Both the position numbers and the translations under genes were made by a program. This document shows positions 12,390 through 24,387 of a stretch of DNA of 64,000 nucleotides, piece by piece. The notes under the pieces were generated by a model, which saw nothing but the letters and a program-made list of their open reading frames with translations, did no database searches and was not told where the DNA came from. This DNA is from Entonaema liquescens. Lineage: Eukaryota > Ascomycota > Sordariomycetes > Xylariales > Xylariaceae. Location of the stretch: positions 2,542,001 through 2,606,000 of the forward strand of contig CADCSX010000002.1 of NCBI GenBank assembly GCA_902805475.1. Reading direction: 5' to 3'. Numbering within the stretch: the stretch's first letter is position 1; every line of letters starts with the position of its first letter.

Positions 12390-13551
12390 TAAAGGGGTGG
12401 CTTGCAGTTCATCAAACATATCTCGGCTAGAGTTAGAAGTATTGAGTACCGTCCATAACCGTTGCGGGTTCGTGATAAGTTACTCTAAGGTGGAGTATCA
12501 TATTACAGCATGTTAGTTGGATACGGTCTCAAAATAGTCTGCCACCGGGTATGGTTATTTGCCATTTATAGTAAATTGAGACAACTGTGCCGTGCTTTAG
12601 TTTTGAATGACATTCACAACATTAGCGCTGTCTTCATGTATTCAACGGTCGGACCATAGGGATGCTGCGCATTCATTAAGGAACTGGGTAAGGCTAAGGA
12701 TAGTGTACCAGACTTTGATGGTAAATAAGACGGTATACCAACCCTTGCCGGCTAATAGATGAGGAAAGTAAATAGTGCAATTGTATGAAAATCTTTTGAG
12801 AGTTTGAAAATGTTTCAAAAGACGTGGAAATTACAGTTGTTCAAGACTCCATCGATTGAGTTTTTGGTCTTACTCGATTCCTTAATGGATGCATAGCACT
12901 CCTTATGGTGCTTTATTAAACTTGCATACCTGCAGATAGTACCAATAGTACTCAACAATTGATTGCGAACACAGAAGATGAAACTCAGAAATAATCTAAC
13001 AACGTCAATAGGAATCTACCTAATTAACAAAAAGCAGTGTCATTATAGTAAAGTTCTAAGTTAGGATACTTTACACACCAGTATCCAATTGTTGACCTAT
13101 CTAAATATCTCGCCGAACTATTGTAACACAAAAAGCTCCGGAAAGGGGTAATATTCGAACCCTTCCCAACCTAATGGGCTATTTCAATTCTCAGGAACGA
13201 CCGATCCACTTAAGACTTTTCCTTATACCACAAGGACTATTTCCGTCGAAAATGAGTATTTATCTATAAGCCTATGATTCTTGTACACATCAACTAGGTA
13301 TATTTTTAGGGACCTATCTAATTACTTAAGAAACTCCACATAACAGGAAGCACCAGCGTTGTATTGACAGTAGGTGCAGAAAGTATATACCTAGGTACCT
13401 AGGTAAGACGTGAAAATTTAGCATAGTATTGAGTTTCCTTCCGATAGAGAAATGTTTAGCTTGTAGACAGATAGCTGATATCGGATTGTTCTGTGCTCAT
13501 GGCAAAGATAACCCCACCCATCTCCATGGATTGATTCTGCTTTCCTTGAGC
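12390..13551. other. Intergenic, AT-rich
   Basis: No gene seen. A palindromic CCTAGGTACCTAGGTA motif lies at 13390-13405, one of several of this kind in the window. Confidence 0.4.
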
Positions 13552-14821
13552 TTAGCAGTTGACCTTGAAGGAGTTGAAGTTGTCAAAGATGCTGGAAATA
13601 GACAAGCAGGCGACTTCCGAAATTTCCTGGCTTCCGCTCGAGCAGTCGGGAGAAGGATAGACTCGAACTACATTTGATCCAAAGTTAGTGGCTCTGAAGC
13701 AAACTTCTATATATTTAGAGTGATGCTATTTCAAGATTACCTTGCCGGGCCTACAATGCAGATTACCCCACCAAACACTTGTAAGTAACTGGCAACTAAA
13801 ATTATTAGTAAAATGACATGGCTCCACAACCCTCTAGATCTCACGATGTAAACAATGAAAAGTAAACATTACCAAAACGCTACGTTTTTATCTTTTCTCA
13901 TATTTTACTTAAAGAGGGATGAGGACAAATACTATAACTGACGTCAGAGTTCACTTTAGGCCTATATTTGTATAGGAAACCGGCCGTATTTGGATACCTA
14001 ACGTCGTTAGTAACATGCGTGGCACGCACTACTTTGTCACTCAATAATATCTTTTTCAATTGAAACTATTTACTAACGAAACTAATACCATTAAATGCGC
14101 TTAGTTGCGCCGATTAGATGTATGTAAATAGCTTCTATTAAAAGCGTTGGTATCGTGAGAAAATGATGTAAAAGTAACCCTATTTACAGATTAGTATAGT
14201 CTTATTTGCAGATTACCCCACTGCTATTTGAAGATTACCAGCGCTTATTTGTAGATTACTACCTTTTAGTTACAGATTACTTTTAAAATAACTTTACGAA
14301 ATACGGTCGCATTCTTTTAAAATTAATATCAATCAATTATTTAAGATCTAAGCAATAGAAATATTTCAAAATAAACGTAAATATCTATTGTTATGGTTGG
14401 GAAATATTAAATTTAACTTAAGGTGATAAAGTAGAATTGTAAGGTTGTCAGTTTACAATAATATTTGTACGCAACTGCTGGCAGTTGTAATTCCAAGTAA
14501 TCTGCATTGTAGGTCCGGCAAGGTAATCTCGAAATAGCATCACTCTATATTTAAAGTAAACTTACGGGTGCAGCCCTTTGCGTCAAATAACTCTACATTG
14601 ATGCCCCTGACACTGCCTAAACCAGACGCCGGTGCGGGAAGCTGTTTGCAGGTATCCTTCTCAGACTGAAGGACGATGTACTCGCCGGCGGAAGCTGAGC
14701 CGCCACAGTTCGACTCGCGGAAGGCGCTGAACTGAACAATGTTTGGGTTGTCGCGGGGGACAGCAGCGGCGCTAGCTCCCATAGCTAGGATAGCGGTAGC
14801 AATAAGAGTGTTGAACTGCAT
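13552..14821 (-). CDS. Small secreted cysteine-rich protein, intron interrupted by a transposon
   Basis: Exon 1 (14566-14821) encodes a signal peptide (MQFNTLIATAILAMGASAAA) and the first half, ending at GCT. Exon 2 (13552-13667) encodes LRVYPSPDCSS through a C-terminal NSFKVNC. Donor GTAAGT at 14565 and acceptor TGTAG at 13668 keep frame, with CACTAAC as branch site, giving 123 residues and six cysteines (NCGG, DTCK, KGC, PDC, VAC, VNC), enough for three disulfides. Small, secreted, cysteine-rich and of unknown fold: effector-like, though function is unproven. The intron is 898 bases, but an 828-bp element plus its 8-bp duplication sits inside; without them it is 62 bases, normal for this genome. 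The protein could still be made if the long intron is spliced. Confidence 0.8.
13718..14545. mobile_element. hAT-like non-autonomous DNA transposon, short copy
   Basis: The element has terminal inverted repeats of about 49 bp starting GAGTGATGCTATTTC, with two mismatches between the ends, and is flanked by an exact 8-bp duplication TATATTTA (13710-13717 and 14546-14553). Eight-base duplications fit the hAT superfamily best; other superfamilies with similar duplications are not excluded. There is no coding frame. GATTACC-type motifs recur near both ends (for example around 13737, 13761, 14212, 14234 and 14252), like subterminal transposase sites. Its ends and 3' half align with the 3.46-kb copy at 20925, so it is an internal deletion derivative. 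It lies in the intron of the small secreted protein and is far less mutated than the long copy. Confidence 0.85.
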
Positions 14822-17448
14822 ATTGGACGATGTTGAGGAACGGCGAAAGATCTTCTATTCCGAACTTAGTAGATCAACTTGAAAGTCTTGAGAACTGATA
14901 AGTATTTCCGAGCGAACATCACATTCAACTTTCATCGAAGTCTTTCATCGCCCCTTTATATGGCAATTCATTACCAGGCCAGTACTTTCGATCTCAGATG
15001 ATCTATTACACGTAGATGCCATCCAACATCCGTTCCATCCAATCGCTGAATTTATGTATAGGATTACGATTATTTTTCTGCCCACCGGCATTGGTCCTAT
15101 AGAGCCTCAGCTTAATTGCGGAGTGAATCATACGGTATCTTGTTTAGCCTAAGCGAAGTGCACGTTACGTATTCGGCAATTGTATAGTCAATTGCCTCAA
15201 CCATTCAAATACCAGGTCATTTAGAGTTAATGCGATATAATTGCCCACTATTGGAAATTGCAACATCGTCTTAAAGACCTTTATTCGATGCTCCGTGCCA
15301 AATAGCACCTTATCACGGGACAACATGACAATGCAAGCTACCATCAGGAAGCTATTTGCCTACTTGACATTGATTAAATTCACTTAGACTTTCGGAACGT
15401 GTATGCGTCGCTTACAGGTATTTACTTCACTCAGTTTAGAGCCTTAACTTCATATTTGACTGAATTATAATGAGCAAGTTAGGTAATATGCACGAATGTA
15501 TTAGAGCACGTTTACTAGAATTGGAAATTGTCGGAACGCCTAACCTATGACCGTTGTACCGTCGACCATATGTTACCTAGCATGGTAATTCGGCTAGCGC
15601 GAGTAAAAGCTTTAGACCTAAATAATTGCCTGTTTAGAGAGCCATAGGGTAGCCTAAATGAACAGCTCGGAAGGAAGCAATGGCACCGGTCTACTACAAG
15701 AATAGCTTAGAAGAAGCAGGTCCTGGATATGATCTAACTTTAAAAGTAATTGCATAGATCTTTACATCCCTATTCTTAGCCAGTTCTTCCATTGTACTGA
15801 ACGCGCATGCATACACACGACTTCTCTAACTAGACTTCATGACTATACTGTGAACTAATCAGTGTACTCCAAAGTTATGATAAATACAAATTCGAATTAC
15901 TCGTATAGGTTGGGATAGGGTTAAAAGAATTGTATAACAGCGGACACGGTATTTTACAACAGAGTTGTGTATTCATAGGTGGTGGTGGTGACTGCTGAAC
16001 TCAGCGCAGCCTCGTGAGCGATCCTAGAAATAATGACATTGATATAGACAGCATTACTCTACTTAGGTATCTCCTGTATTCTTAAGTATTTTCTCGGCGT
16101 AAATTAAAACGTCTTATCTAAGGTATTTGAACGCAGTTATCGGATCGACTTTCCCGGAGGAGGCCATGAAAAGCAAAACTTTCGACTTACAGCGAGATTC
16201 ATTGGGAGTTCCAGGCCGGTTACTAGGTAACTTCGAAAAGGCCACACCTCATCGTAGTAAAACTTATCTTGATTTCAATCATAAAGCCCCAACCCAGGCT
16301 CCACATCACAGTAGAAATTACTTGTGCAGATAAATTAGGAGAAAAGGGTATTTTGGTGCGAGATGGCCGAGATATTCCTGTATATAGTTGGTATCCGGTC
16401 TCCGGTAGTTTTCGGACCGAATAAATGGGGCCCGTCGCCCCTATCACTTTAGCGCCCGAAAGACCCAATATTTGCGGTTAGACTCATCTGCCACAGAGTA
16501 GGGATGTATCCGAATAGGCGTTAGACCCCACAGGTCACTAAGCGTCTATTCAAACCCTCCATTTTATAACCTTTTCTTTCAAAAGAAAAAAAAACAAGTA
16601 CTAAGACGTATGCAAACGTTGGTGCTTCATGCTATTATTTACTTACTTTGTAAATGCGTTTATTATTACGTTCTTGCTACGTAAGAATGTTTTGCTAAAG
16701 CAAGTCTAAGCTAGGTACCTAGGTAGCTAGGTACGCAGCTAAGCCGTAGGTACGTGCTGCAGTAGCTCCGTTACACTTTTTGAGAAAGGGTTGGCATTAG
16801 GTCGGCTACGGGACTCCAACATATAATGCGCAACCCTCCACTCCGGGTTTCGGTCCAATCCTTCTGTAGGCTGAGAAACCCCGCCGCCGTTGGCTGCGAA
16901 CCCTTCATATATTATTGGCTTCAATAATTAGTCTGCTTACCAACACATCGTAGTCTTGATTTACCAATTGATACAATAACTTAGGCGAATCACCAGCAAT
17001 GGATAGGAAATCAAAGTCGGACGTAACATGCCAACAGCCGATTCATGAGAACCGCCACTTACGATGTGCGAGGTCAGGAAATAGTCGTAATGCGTATACC
17101 GCCCGTCGTGCGACATAGGTATTTAAGTAAGTATTACCTTGTCGTACCTATATATATATCTATTAAGTGGTAAAGCGGCCTTTCTCCTTCGACCGTTTTA
17201 TATTGTATCTGGCCTCACCGTTTCCATCATATTTTGGGTTGTCGGAAGCCATTGTTCTTTGAAGTATAACCGAGGCCGCCCAGGCAGTCATCGGGCTCGA
17301 CGAAACTGACTTATATTCCTTTATCTCTCGATCCGTTACTATCCACTCAGTATTTAGTCGAGATATCCGGCCAACACTAAGTGGTGCACATCACGTCTCT
17401 TTTTTTACCTAATACCCCCAGATCGTTACCTATTAGACAAAACACACA
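14822..17448. other. Intergenic, 2.6 kb
   Basis: No gene seen; frames here are short and without features. It contains one copy of a dispersed motif (16409-16466) and a run of TAGGTAC palindromes at 16711-16734. Confidence 0.4.
16409..16466 (+). repeat. Dispersed repeat fragment, copy A
   Basis: About 58 bases starting TTTTCGGACCGAATAAATGG match a stretch at 32449-32508 with mostly transition differences. Both copies contain a short GGGG...CCCC hairpin followed by a GCGCCCG block. It is probably the end of a transposon or a small dispersed repeat; it does not encode protein. Confidence 0.6.
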
Positions 17449-19171
17449 ATGGACGCTATCAAGAAGCTTCTTGCTTATGCTTCCTCAACACTCTTGCTTT
17501 ATGTATGGAAATATTGAATAGAAAAGATCATTTTTACTAACGTTGCTGCACCAAGTATGTCCTCATCTTCGGATATCGCCTTTTGCTTCATCCTCTCCGG
17601 CGATTCCCTGGACCTATCACGGCCAAATTTACAGAGGCTTATGGTGGATTCTTCGCGCTCAAGAAATGCCTCCATCTCAAGACATATAAGAACCACCTAA
17701 AATATGGTTCGCTCTCTAATGTTCCAATTCATCTTTACCTTCTAATATATGGTAGGCCCCGTGGTGAGACAGGCCCCCGACCGACTGATATTCAACTCGG
17801 TCACAGCTCTGCAAGGTACTTTCCCAACACTCTCTTGAATCGTTAGCATTAAATAACAGTAGAGGAGCCATCTACCAAAATGACCGTGTCACTAAATCCT
17901 ACGTCTATCCTACCGCACAGCCAGACCAACACAACATTTTTACAGCGACGAGCAAGGCCGAACATCGCCCCAAGAGAAGGCTGATCAGCCAGGTTCTCTC
18001 GGACCAGTCAATGAGAGGATTTGAGCCAACATTACTGGCTCAGATCGATGTATTTCTCAAACAGCTCTTACACTCAAAGACAATCCCTACTAACATGACA
18101 CCCGCCTGTCGATATCTTGGCCTAGATATTGCCGCACTACTTGGCTTCGGCTACAACCTTAGTCTTCAGACTAGCAACACTAATCGCTACCTGACCAGTG
18201 CATTAACATTCAGTAATTACCGTATCAATACTTGCATGCAGTTCACGCCCTTGGCCAGGTTGAAGCCTGGGCTGATAATGAACTTATTCCCCAATAGTCT
18301 CCGTGTTAAACTACTAAGTACAATCAGAACGATGATCTCGTCGAGACTTGCACAGCCACCGGATGCTAAATGCGATTTATTCGCCGCTTTTAACAAGCAA
18401 CTAGAGATAGGTAAAAATGACATTACGCTCGATGATATTTGGACCGAAGGTCTCTTCTTTTTTGCAGCTGGTGAGTGCCTCTTTACTTGTCGTCTCACCG
18501 GAAGCTGACTGTGGTATATAGGCGGTGAAACAATCGCATCCACACTATCCGCTGCTTTTTTCTACCTGTCACAGAACCAGGAGTGTTACGAGAAGCTTGC
18601 TAAAGAAATCCGATCAACATTCAAGTCTGGCTCAGATATTAGTGGCGGATCACGCCTCACTAGTTGTCGTTATCTTCGGGCTTGCATCGACGAGACGCTA
18701 CGCATGTCACCACCTGTACCAGGCACATTGTGGCGCGAAGCGTTGATAGACAGCGCGCAGCAACCGCTTATTGTAGACGGACATGTCATTCCCCCGGGTA
18801 CGAAAATTGGGGTCAGCATCTACAGTCTTCACCGCAATGAGAAGTACTTCCCGGATGCATTCAAGTTCCAGCCTGAAAGATGGCTTGAGGGGGGCAATAA
18901 TGCAACACATGACGCATTCGCCCCTTTCTCGATCGGATCTCGTGGTTGCGCGGGGAAGGCAATGGCCTACCTTGAGGCAAGCTTAGTTCTGGCCAGTGTA
19001 TTATGGTACATGGACTTTGAAGCGGTACCAGGTACGGAAAAGGTGGTCGGTGTGAGGACCGAAGAGAGCGAGTTTCCCATCTATGACCTATTTGCAGCAT
19101 CACACGATGGTCCATATTTGGTTTGCCACCCGCGCGAAAGCGCCAGCCTCGAGCTTCTTCCGACAGAGTAG
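17449..19171 (+). CDS. Cytochrome P450 monooxygenase
   Basis: A membrane-anchored P450 of 506 residues in five exons: 17449-17502, 17556-17706, 17756-17815, 17865-18470 and 18522-19171; all joins keep frame. Exon 1 gives an anchor start (MDAIKKLLAYASSTLLLY), followed by the proline-rich hinge HPLRRFPGP. The I-helix motif is FFAAGGETIAST, split across the last intron. ExxR is in CIDETLRMSPP, PERW follows, and the heme-binding loop is FAPFSIGSRGCAGKA with the cysteine thiolate. It is intact, in contrast to the PKS 1.4 kb downstream, whose tailoring partner it probably was. It is most like fungal secondary-metabolite P450s; the substrate cannot be read from sequence. Confidence 0.93.
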
Positions 19172-20623
19172 TAGTAAATAGGTATGCACTCGATTGCGTT
19201 TCACCACAGCTTTGCCTTACAACAAAAGATATAACCCCATTTAACTCTGACCGTCTTACTGGCATAAGCAGGCTGCGTAGGTCCTAAGAATTTTAAGCGC
19301 CGACTGCATTGTAGCTAAGTTTGTACACTTACGATACTTTGACTACCAACCTGTAGGTGCGCAGATGATAAAAGAGGAGTTTACATTGCAATCGTATTGT
19401 ATCCACTGATATTCAACAATAATACATTCGCTATAAGCCAACGGGTGATACTATCAGGATTCTTCTCACTTGAGACCCCCTTAGAGCAAAGGAACTTTTT
19501 AGTACGAACAGCTTTGATGTTAGGGCTATCTTAGTTAGACTTACACGCGGAATAACGAAGTTGTTTCCTCACATTTTAGTCCAGCTCATGACGGATACGC
19601 AAATATCACAACATTAGCGAGATCGGTATAAGGTTCTACATTATATTGAAGCAACTAAGAGATACGTACGTCTTTATACAATTCTGCCTAGTGATATTCC
19701 TTATCTTGTTCCTATTGCGCGCTTGGGGTTGCCTCTTGCACTGCCTGGTTGGGTGTTGGCTGTTGGTTGAATAAACCTAGGTACTTATCTACCAATGTAA
19801 TGGATAGAGAACTCTTAAAACTTACACATTTCAATCAATAACTCGTTTATACTACGTAGAGCTCGTGTCCTTCTTACTTCTCTGCTACTCGTATAAATAG
19901 TATCGTAATTTGAACCATTCTTAGAGTTAGGTATATCCCGACTGTCCGGCGCATTACAACTGAGTAGAAAAGCCATATACTCACTTTCCCCCTCTAGTTT
20001 CTCCGCGGTCAATATGATGATTCTATAATAGCCTATCAGAGCTAATAAAAGGTTATATGGTAGTGCAATTTGTAATAAGCGTATAACTCTAAGACTCTGT
20101 AGCGTAAGCAAGAATCCTTAAGGAGTGTGATACGGGGAAAGGGGGGCCTGTAGGAGAATATCAAATTTACTCCAACCAATCTATTGATTCTAAAAAGAGA
20201 AGAAACATCAAAGCAAATATATTGAAGTACACTGTTCAACTAATCGGGTATGTAGCCAAGTTCTATTGTCCCATCATCAAATTTTCCAACGTTTTAAAGA
20301 GTGTCACACGTAAGACGAAAGGTGATGTTGAAATCCTCTAGGTTAGCTGTTAATGTATGATAGGCAAGTAGTTTGATGTAATATAATGGACAACAACGTA
20401 TTGCCACGATGAATGGGTTGAAGTTATTACATATATATAAACTACCAAGGTATATGCTCTATTGTACAGTTTTTACATATCAATTACCGCGTTAGAGTCT
20501 TTTGTTCGACCCTGCGTACTGTACACAAGTAACCTGGCTTACGTCTGCTTATAAAAGGGTTGCACCCATAGTGGTTATAGTTTAGCTTTATATCAAAACT
20601 TTCATTTGATTCACAAAGTAATC
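19172..20623. other. Intergenic between P450 and PKS
   Basis: About 1.45 kb, AT-rich, no gene seen. It must contain the former PKS promoter. No transcription-factor motif is recognised. Confidence 0.4.
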
Positions 20624-20924
20624 ATGTCTGAAGACTCAATGGTACCGCTCGCCATTGCTGGGTTCTCCTTCCGACTGCCCCAGGGTGTTGAAGATGAAGC
20701 CATCTTCTATGATATTATTTTAAAGAATCGGCACTTGATGACTGAGTGGCCTAGTAACCGTATCAACCTGGATGGATTCATCAGCGAAGACTCGAAGAGG
20801 CTAAACACGGTGAGTAATGATACTATGTTCCTTCGATAGGCTCTAACGAGTATACTCAGCTCTATGCGCGTGGTGTCTACTTCCTGAAACATGATCCCGC
20901 AGTTTTCGATGCACCTTTCTTTTT

Positions 20925-23900
20925 AAATGATGCTATTTCAAGATTACCTTACTGGGCCTTTTTTGCAGATTACCTTATTAAACAATTATAAGTAACTAGC
21001 AATTAAAATTATTACTAAAATAACATAGCCTTATTCAGCTTTACATTTATTTTAAAAATAGTTTATTTTTTGTAAATTTTACGATATAAACATTAAAAAG
21101 TAAATATAATTAAAACGTTATGATTTTTTTATTAAATTTATTAAAATGTTTTTAAATAATTAAATTTTATCTTTTCGTAAATTATTTATATTTTTAAAAT
21201 TGTTAAATAACTTTAATATATTTAAAAATTATATTTTAAATTTTTTTAATAAATATTGAAAGTTATTTGTGACCTTTAAAACGTTAAAAATCGAATTACG
21301 AATTTACGTAAAAAATTATTATTTTAATTTTACACGTAACAGTTATTTTAACCGGTGTAAAAGTAAAAATGGTAATAATTTTTTAATAAAAATCAATATA
21401 ATATACAATTAAAATTATAAATACGTATTTTTAAATAAAAAAATACGTAAAAATTATATAAAAAAAATACGTAAAAATTATATAAAAAAAATTAAAAATT
21501 ATTTTTAAAAAATTAAATTAATTCGTATTAAAGTAACCAATTAATTATAATATTACAAAGTTTATTTAAATGATAATAAAGAATTTTTATAATATAATTA
21601 CGGTTTATTACAATTAATTAAATTTTATATTAAATATTATTATTTATAAGAAAATTTTTAATAATTTATTAAAGTTTTAATACGTAATAACACATTACAA
21701 TTATCGATTTTATAAATTTTAATACATAAAATTATTAAAAAAAAAAAAAAATTTAATTTAAAAAATATTAATAATATATGGTAAAAAATCAAACATTATA
21801 TACAAAAAAAATTTATAATTATTTAATCATTTATACGTTATTTTAAATAAAACGTTTATTATTTTAAAATATGTTAAAAAAACAATAATAAGTTTATTAA
21901 TTAATTAATAGTTTTTTTTTAAATAATATTTTATTACGTTAAAATATAATAATGGTATTTTTAAGTTTTTAATATTAATAATATATATAAAATTAATCAT
22001 TTTAAAATATTGTTTTTTAATTATATAAGTTAAATAAAAACGAGTTTAATTTTTAATAAAATTTTTACATTTATAATAAACGAAAAAAAAAATATTTATA
22101 AATGGGTATTAAATTGTTTATTTGTGTTATAAAATAAAATAAATATTTTTAAATTTTATATTATTATTATAAATTATAATGATGAGTTTAAAATAACGAT
22201 TATATGGGTATATTTTAAAATATAATAATAAATTTATATTTTTTATATTAATAAAAACGTTATTATTAATGTATTATGTTTTTAAAAAAATTTTAACGAT
22301 AAATAAAATTAAGTTATATTTATTAATAAAGTTATTAATGAAAGTGATATATTTTAAAAAAATAAAAATATATTACGGTAATTTAACGGTTACGTTAATA
22401 AATTAAATAACGATATTATAGTTTTATTATTATTTATTAAATTAATTGTGAAGTTTATTTTAATTACGAAATAAAGTTTATTTAAATTATAAGTTATTAT
22501 AATGTATATATTAAATGAAAATATATATGTTATTATTTAAAATAAATTATACGAGAAATTTAATTGTATTTAATTTAAAGTAATTAATTATTTATATAAA
22601 ATATATATAATTATATGAAAAAAGTGGGTTATGTGTTATATTAATTATTATTATAATTATAAAATATATATAATGTTATTTATTAAAATTAATTATAAAA
22701 TTTTTAAAAGTTACGTATTAAATGGGAATGTTGATTTATTAAAGTTTTAAATGAGTATTAAAAAATTATTAAAAATTTAAAAAAAAAATTATTAATTATA
22801 ATTATTTAATGATATTTTAAAAATTAAAGAATAATAAATAAAAAAATATTATTTTAATATTTTATTTAATTAAATTATAAAAAAAGTTTTTAATATTATT
22901 AATGGTAAATTTTTATTAATTAATATTTATATATTTATACATTTTTGATTTAATTTTTTAATAATTATTAAGTATAATTATATTTATATAAATGTAAAAT
23001 TATATTTAAATTTATTTTATTATTATAATATTTACGAAAATGTTAATTTTATTAAAGATAATTTTAAAATAACACCATTAAAATTATAAAATATTGATTT
23101 TTTTTAATATATGGAAAATAAATTTTTTAAAAAAATATTAAATTTATTGATTTTAAATTTTTTTATAATTATTATATATAGATGGTCGGTTATTAAAATA
23201 GTTATAATGTTAAATTAAGTTATTAAATAAGTATTTAAATTTATAAAAAGATGGGTTAATAGATAAAGTGAAAATTTTACGTTATTATAACAACGAAATT
23301 TATTTTATTAAAAAGAAAAATAAAAAGGTTTAAAACGTAATATTTGTTTATTTATAAATATGACGGTAAAATTTAATTAAAATAAGTAATTTAAAGTTTT
23401 TTTAAATATTTTAATAATTTTTATAATTAAATATATTATTATACAAAAATTATTTATATTTTTCTATATTAAATTATGTTTATTAAAACGATTAAAATAA
23501 TTTTATTTTTTTATAATTAAAAAAAAATAATGTTAAATATTATAAGTGACGTTAAAATTTGTTTTAAATTTATATTTATATAAAAAATTAATTATATTTT
23601 AATTACGAATGTTATTAATAGTATAAGTAATAATATATGTAATATTAACGTAATATAAAAAGTTATTTTAATAAAAAAAAATTAATTTACGTAATAAAAA
23701 ACGGTTAATAATAATTGTTAATAATTTAATTATTTAATTAATTAAATTTTAAAGTTTTTTTTATATGTTAAATATTACGGGGATTTAAATTTATTAAAAG
23801 TATTTTAAAGTTATATTATTTATAAATTATTTTTTATTATTTGATTATATTTTATTTAATTTATATAATATATTTACGAAATTAATATTATTAAATATAT

Positions 23901-24387
23901 TTAATTACGCTAATTAAATATATATAAATAATTTTTATTAAAAACGTTAATATTGTAAGAAAATAATATAAAAATAATTTTATTTATAAATTAATATGAT
24001 TTTATTTATAAATTATTAATTTTTTATTTATAAATTATTATTTTTATTTATAAATTATCCTATTGTTATTTAAAAATTATTAATGTTTATTTGTAAATTA
24101 TTATTTTTTAATTATAAATTATTTTTAAAATAATTTTACGAAATATAATTACATTTTTTTAAAATTAATATTAATTAATTAATTAAAATATAAATAATAA
24201 AAATATTTTAAAATAAACGTAAATATTTATTATTATAATTAAAAAATATTAAATTTAATTTAAGGTGATAAAGTAAAATTATAAAGTTGTTAATTTATAA
24301 TAATATTTGTACGTAACTGTTAGCAGTTATAATTCTAAGTAATCTACATTATAAATCCGGTAAAGTAATCTTAAAATAGCATCACTC
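20925..24387. mobile_element. hAT-like DNA transposon, long copy, heavily RIPped, inserted in the PKS ketosynthase exon
   Basis: The element is flanked by an 8-bp duplication TTCTTTTT (20917-20924 and 24388-24395). Its ends are mutated versions of the short copy's terminal repeat (AAATGATGCTATTTC left; GCATCACTC right). Removing it and one duplication joins the KS exon in frame (DAPFFLII then LKEAAVMD). About 3.3 kb of interior is almost pure A/T. Remaining C on the given strand is nearly all in CpG, while G persists in many other contexts. Any transposase gene is erased. The outer 100 or so bases at each end are clearly less mutated than the centre. At 3.46 kb it is the size expected of an autonomous hAT element. 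Confidence 0.9.

Noticed and set aside
13692..13694. CAGAG at 13692-13696 as the acceptor of the small secreted protein's intron
   Set aside because: It would imply a 38-base ancestral intron with no branch site; the TGTAG acceptor at 13668 gives 62 bases with CACTAAC and a better protein.
20925..24387. 9-10 bp target duplication and a Mutator-like identity for the element
   Set aside because: Taking GAGTGATGC as the terminus gives exact 8-bp duplications at both copies, which fits hAT better.
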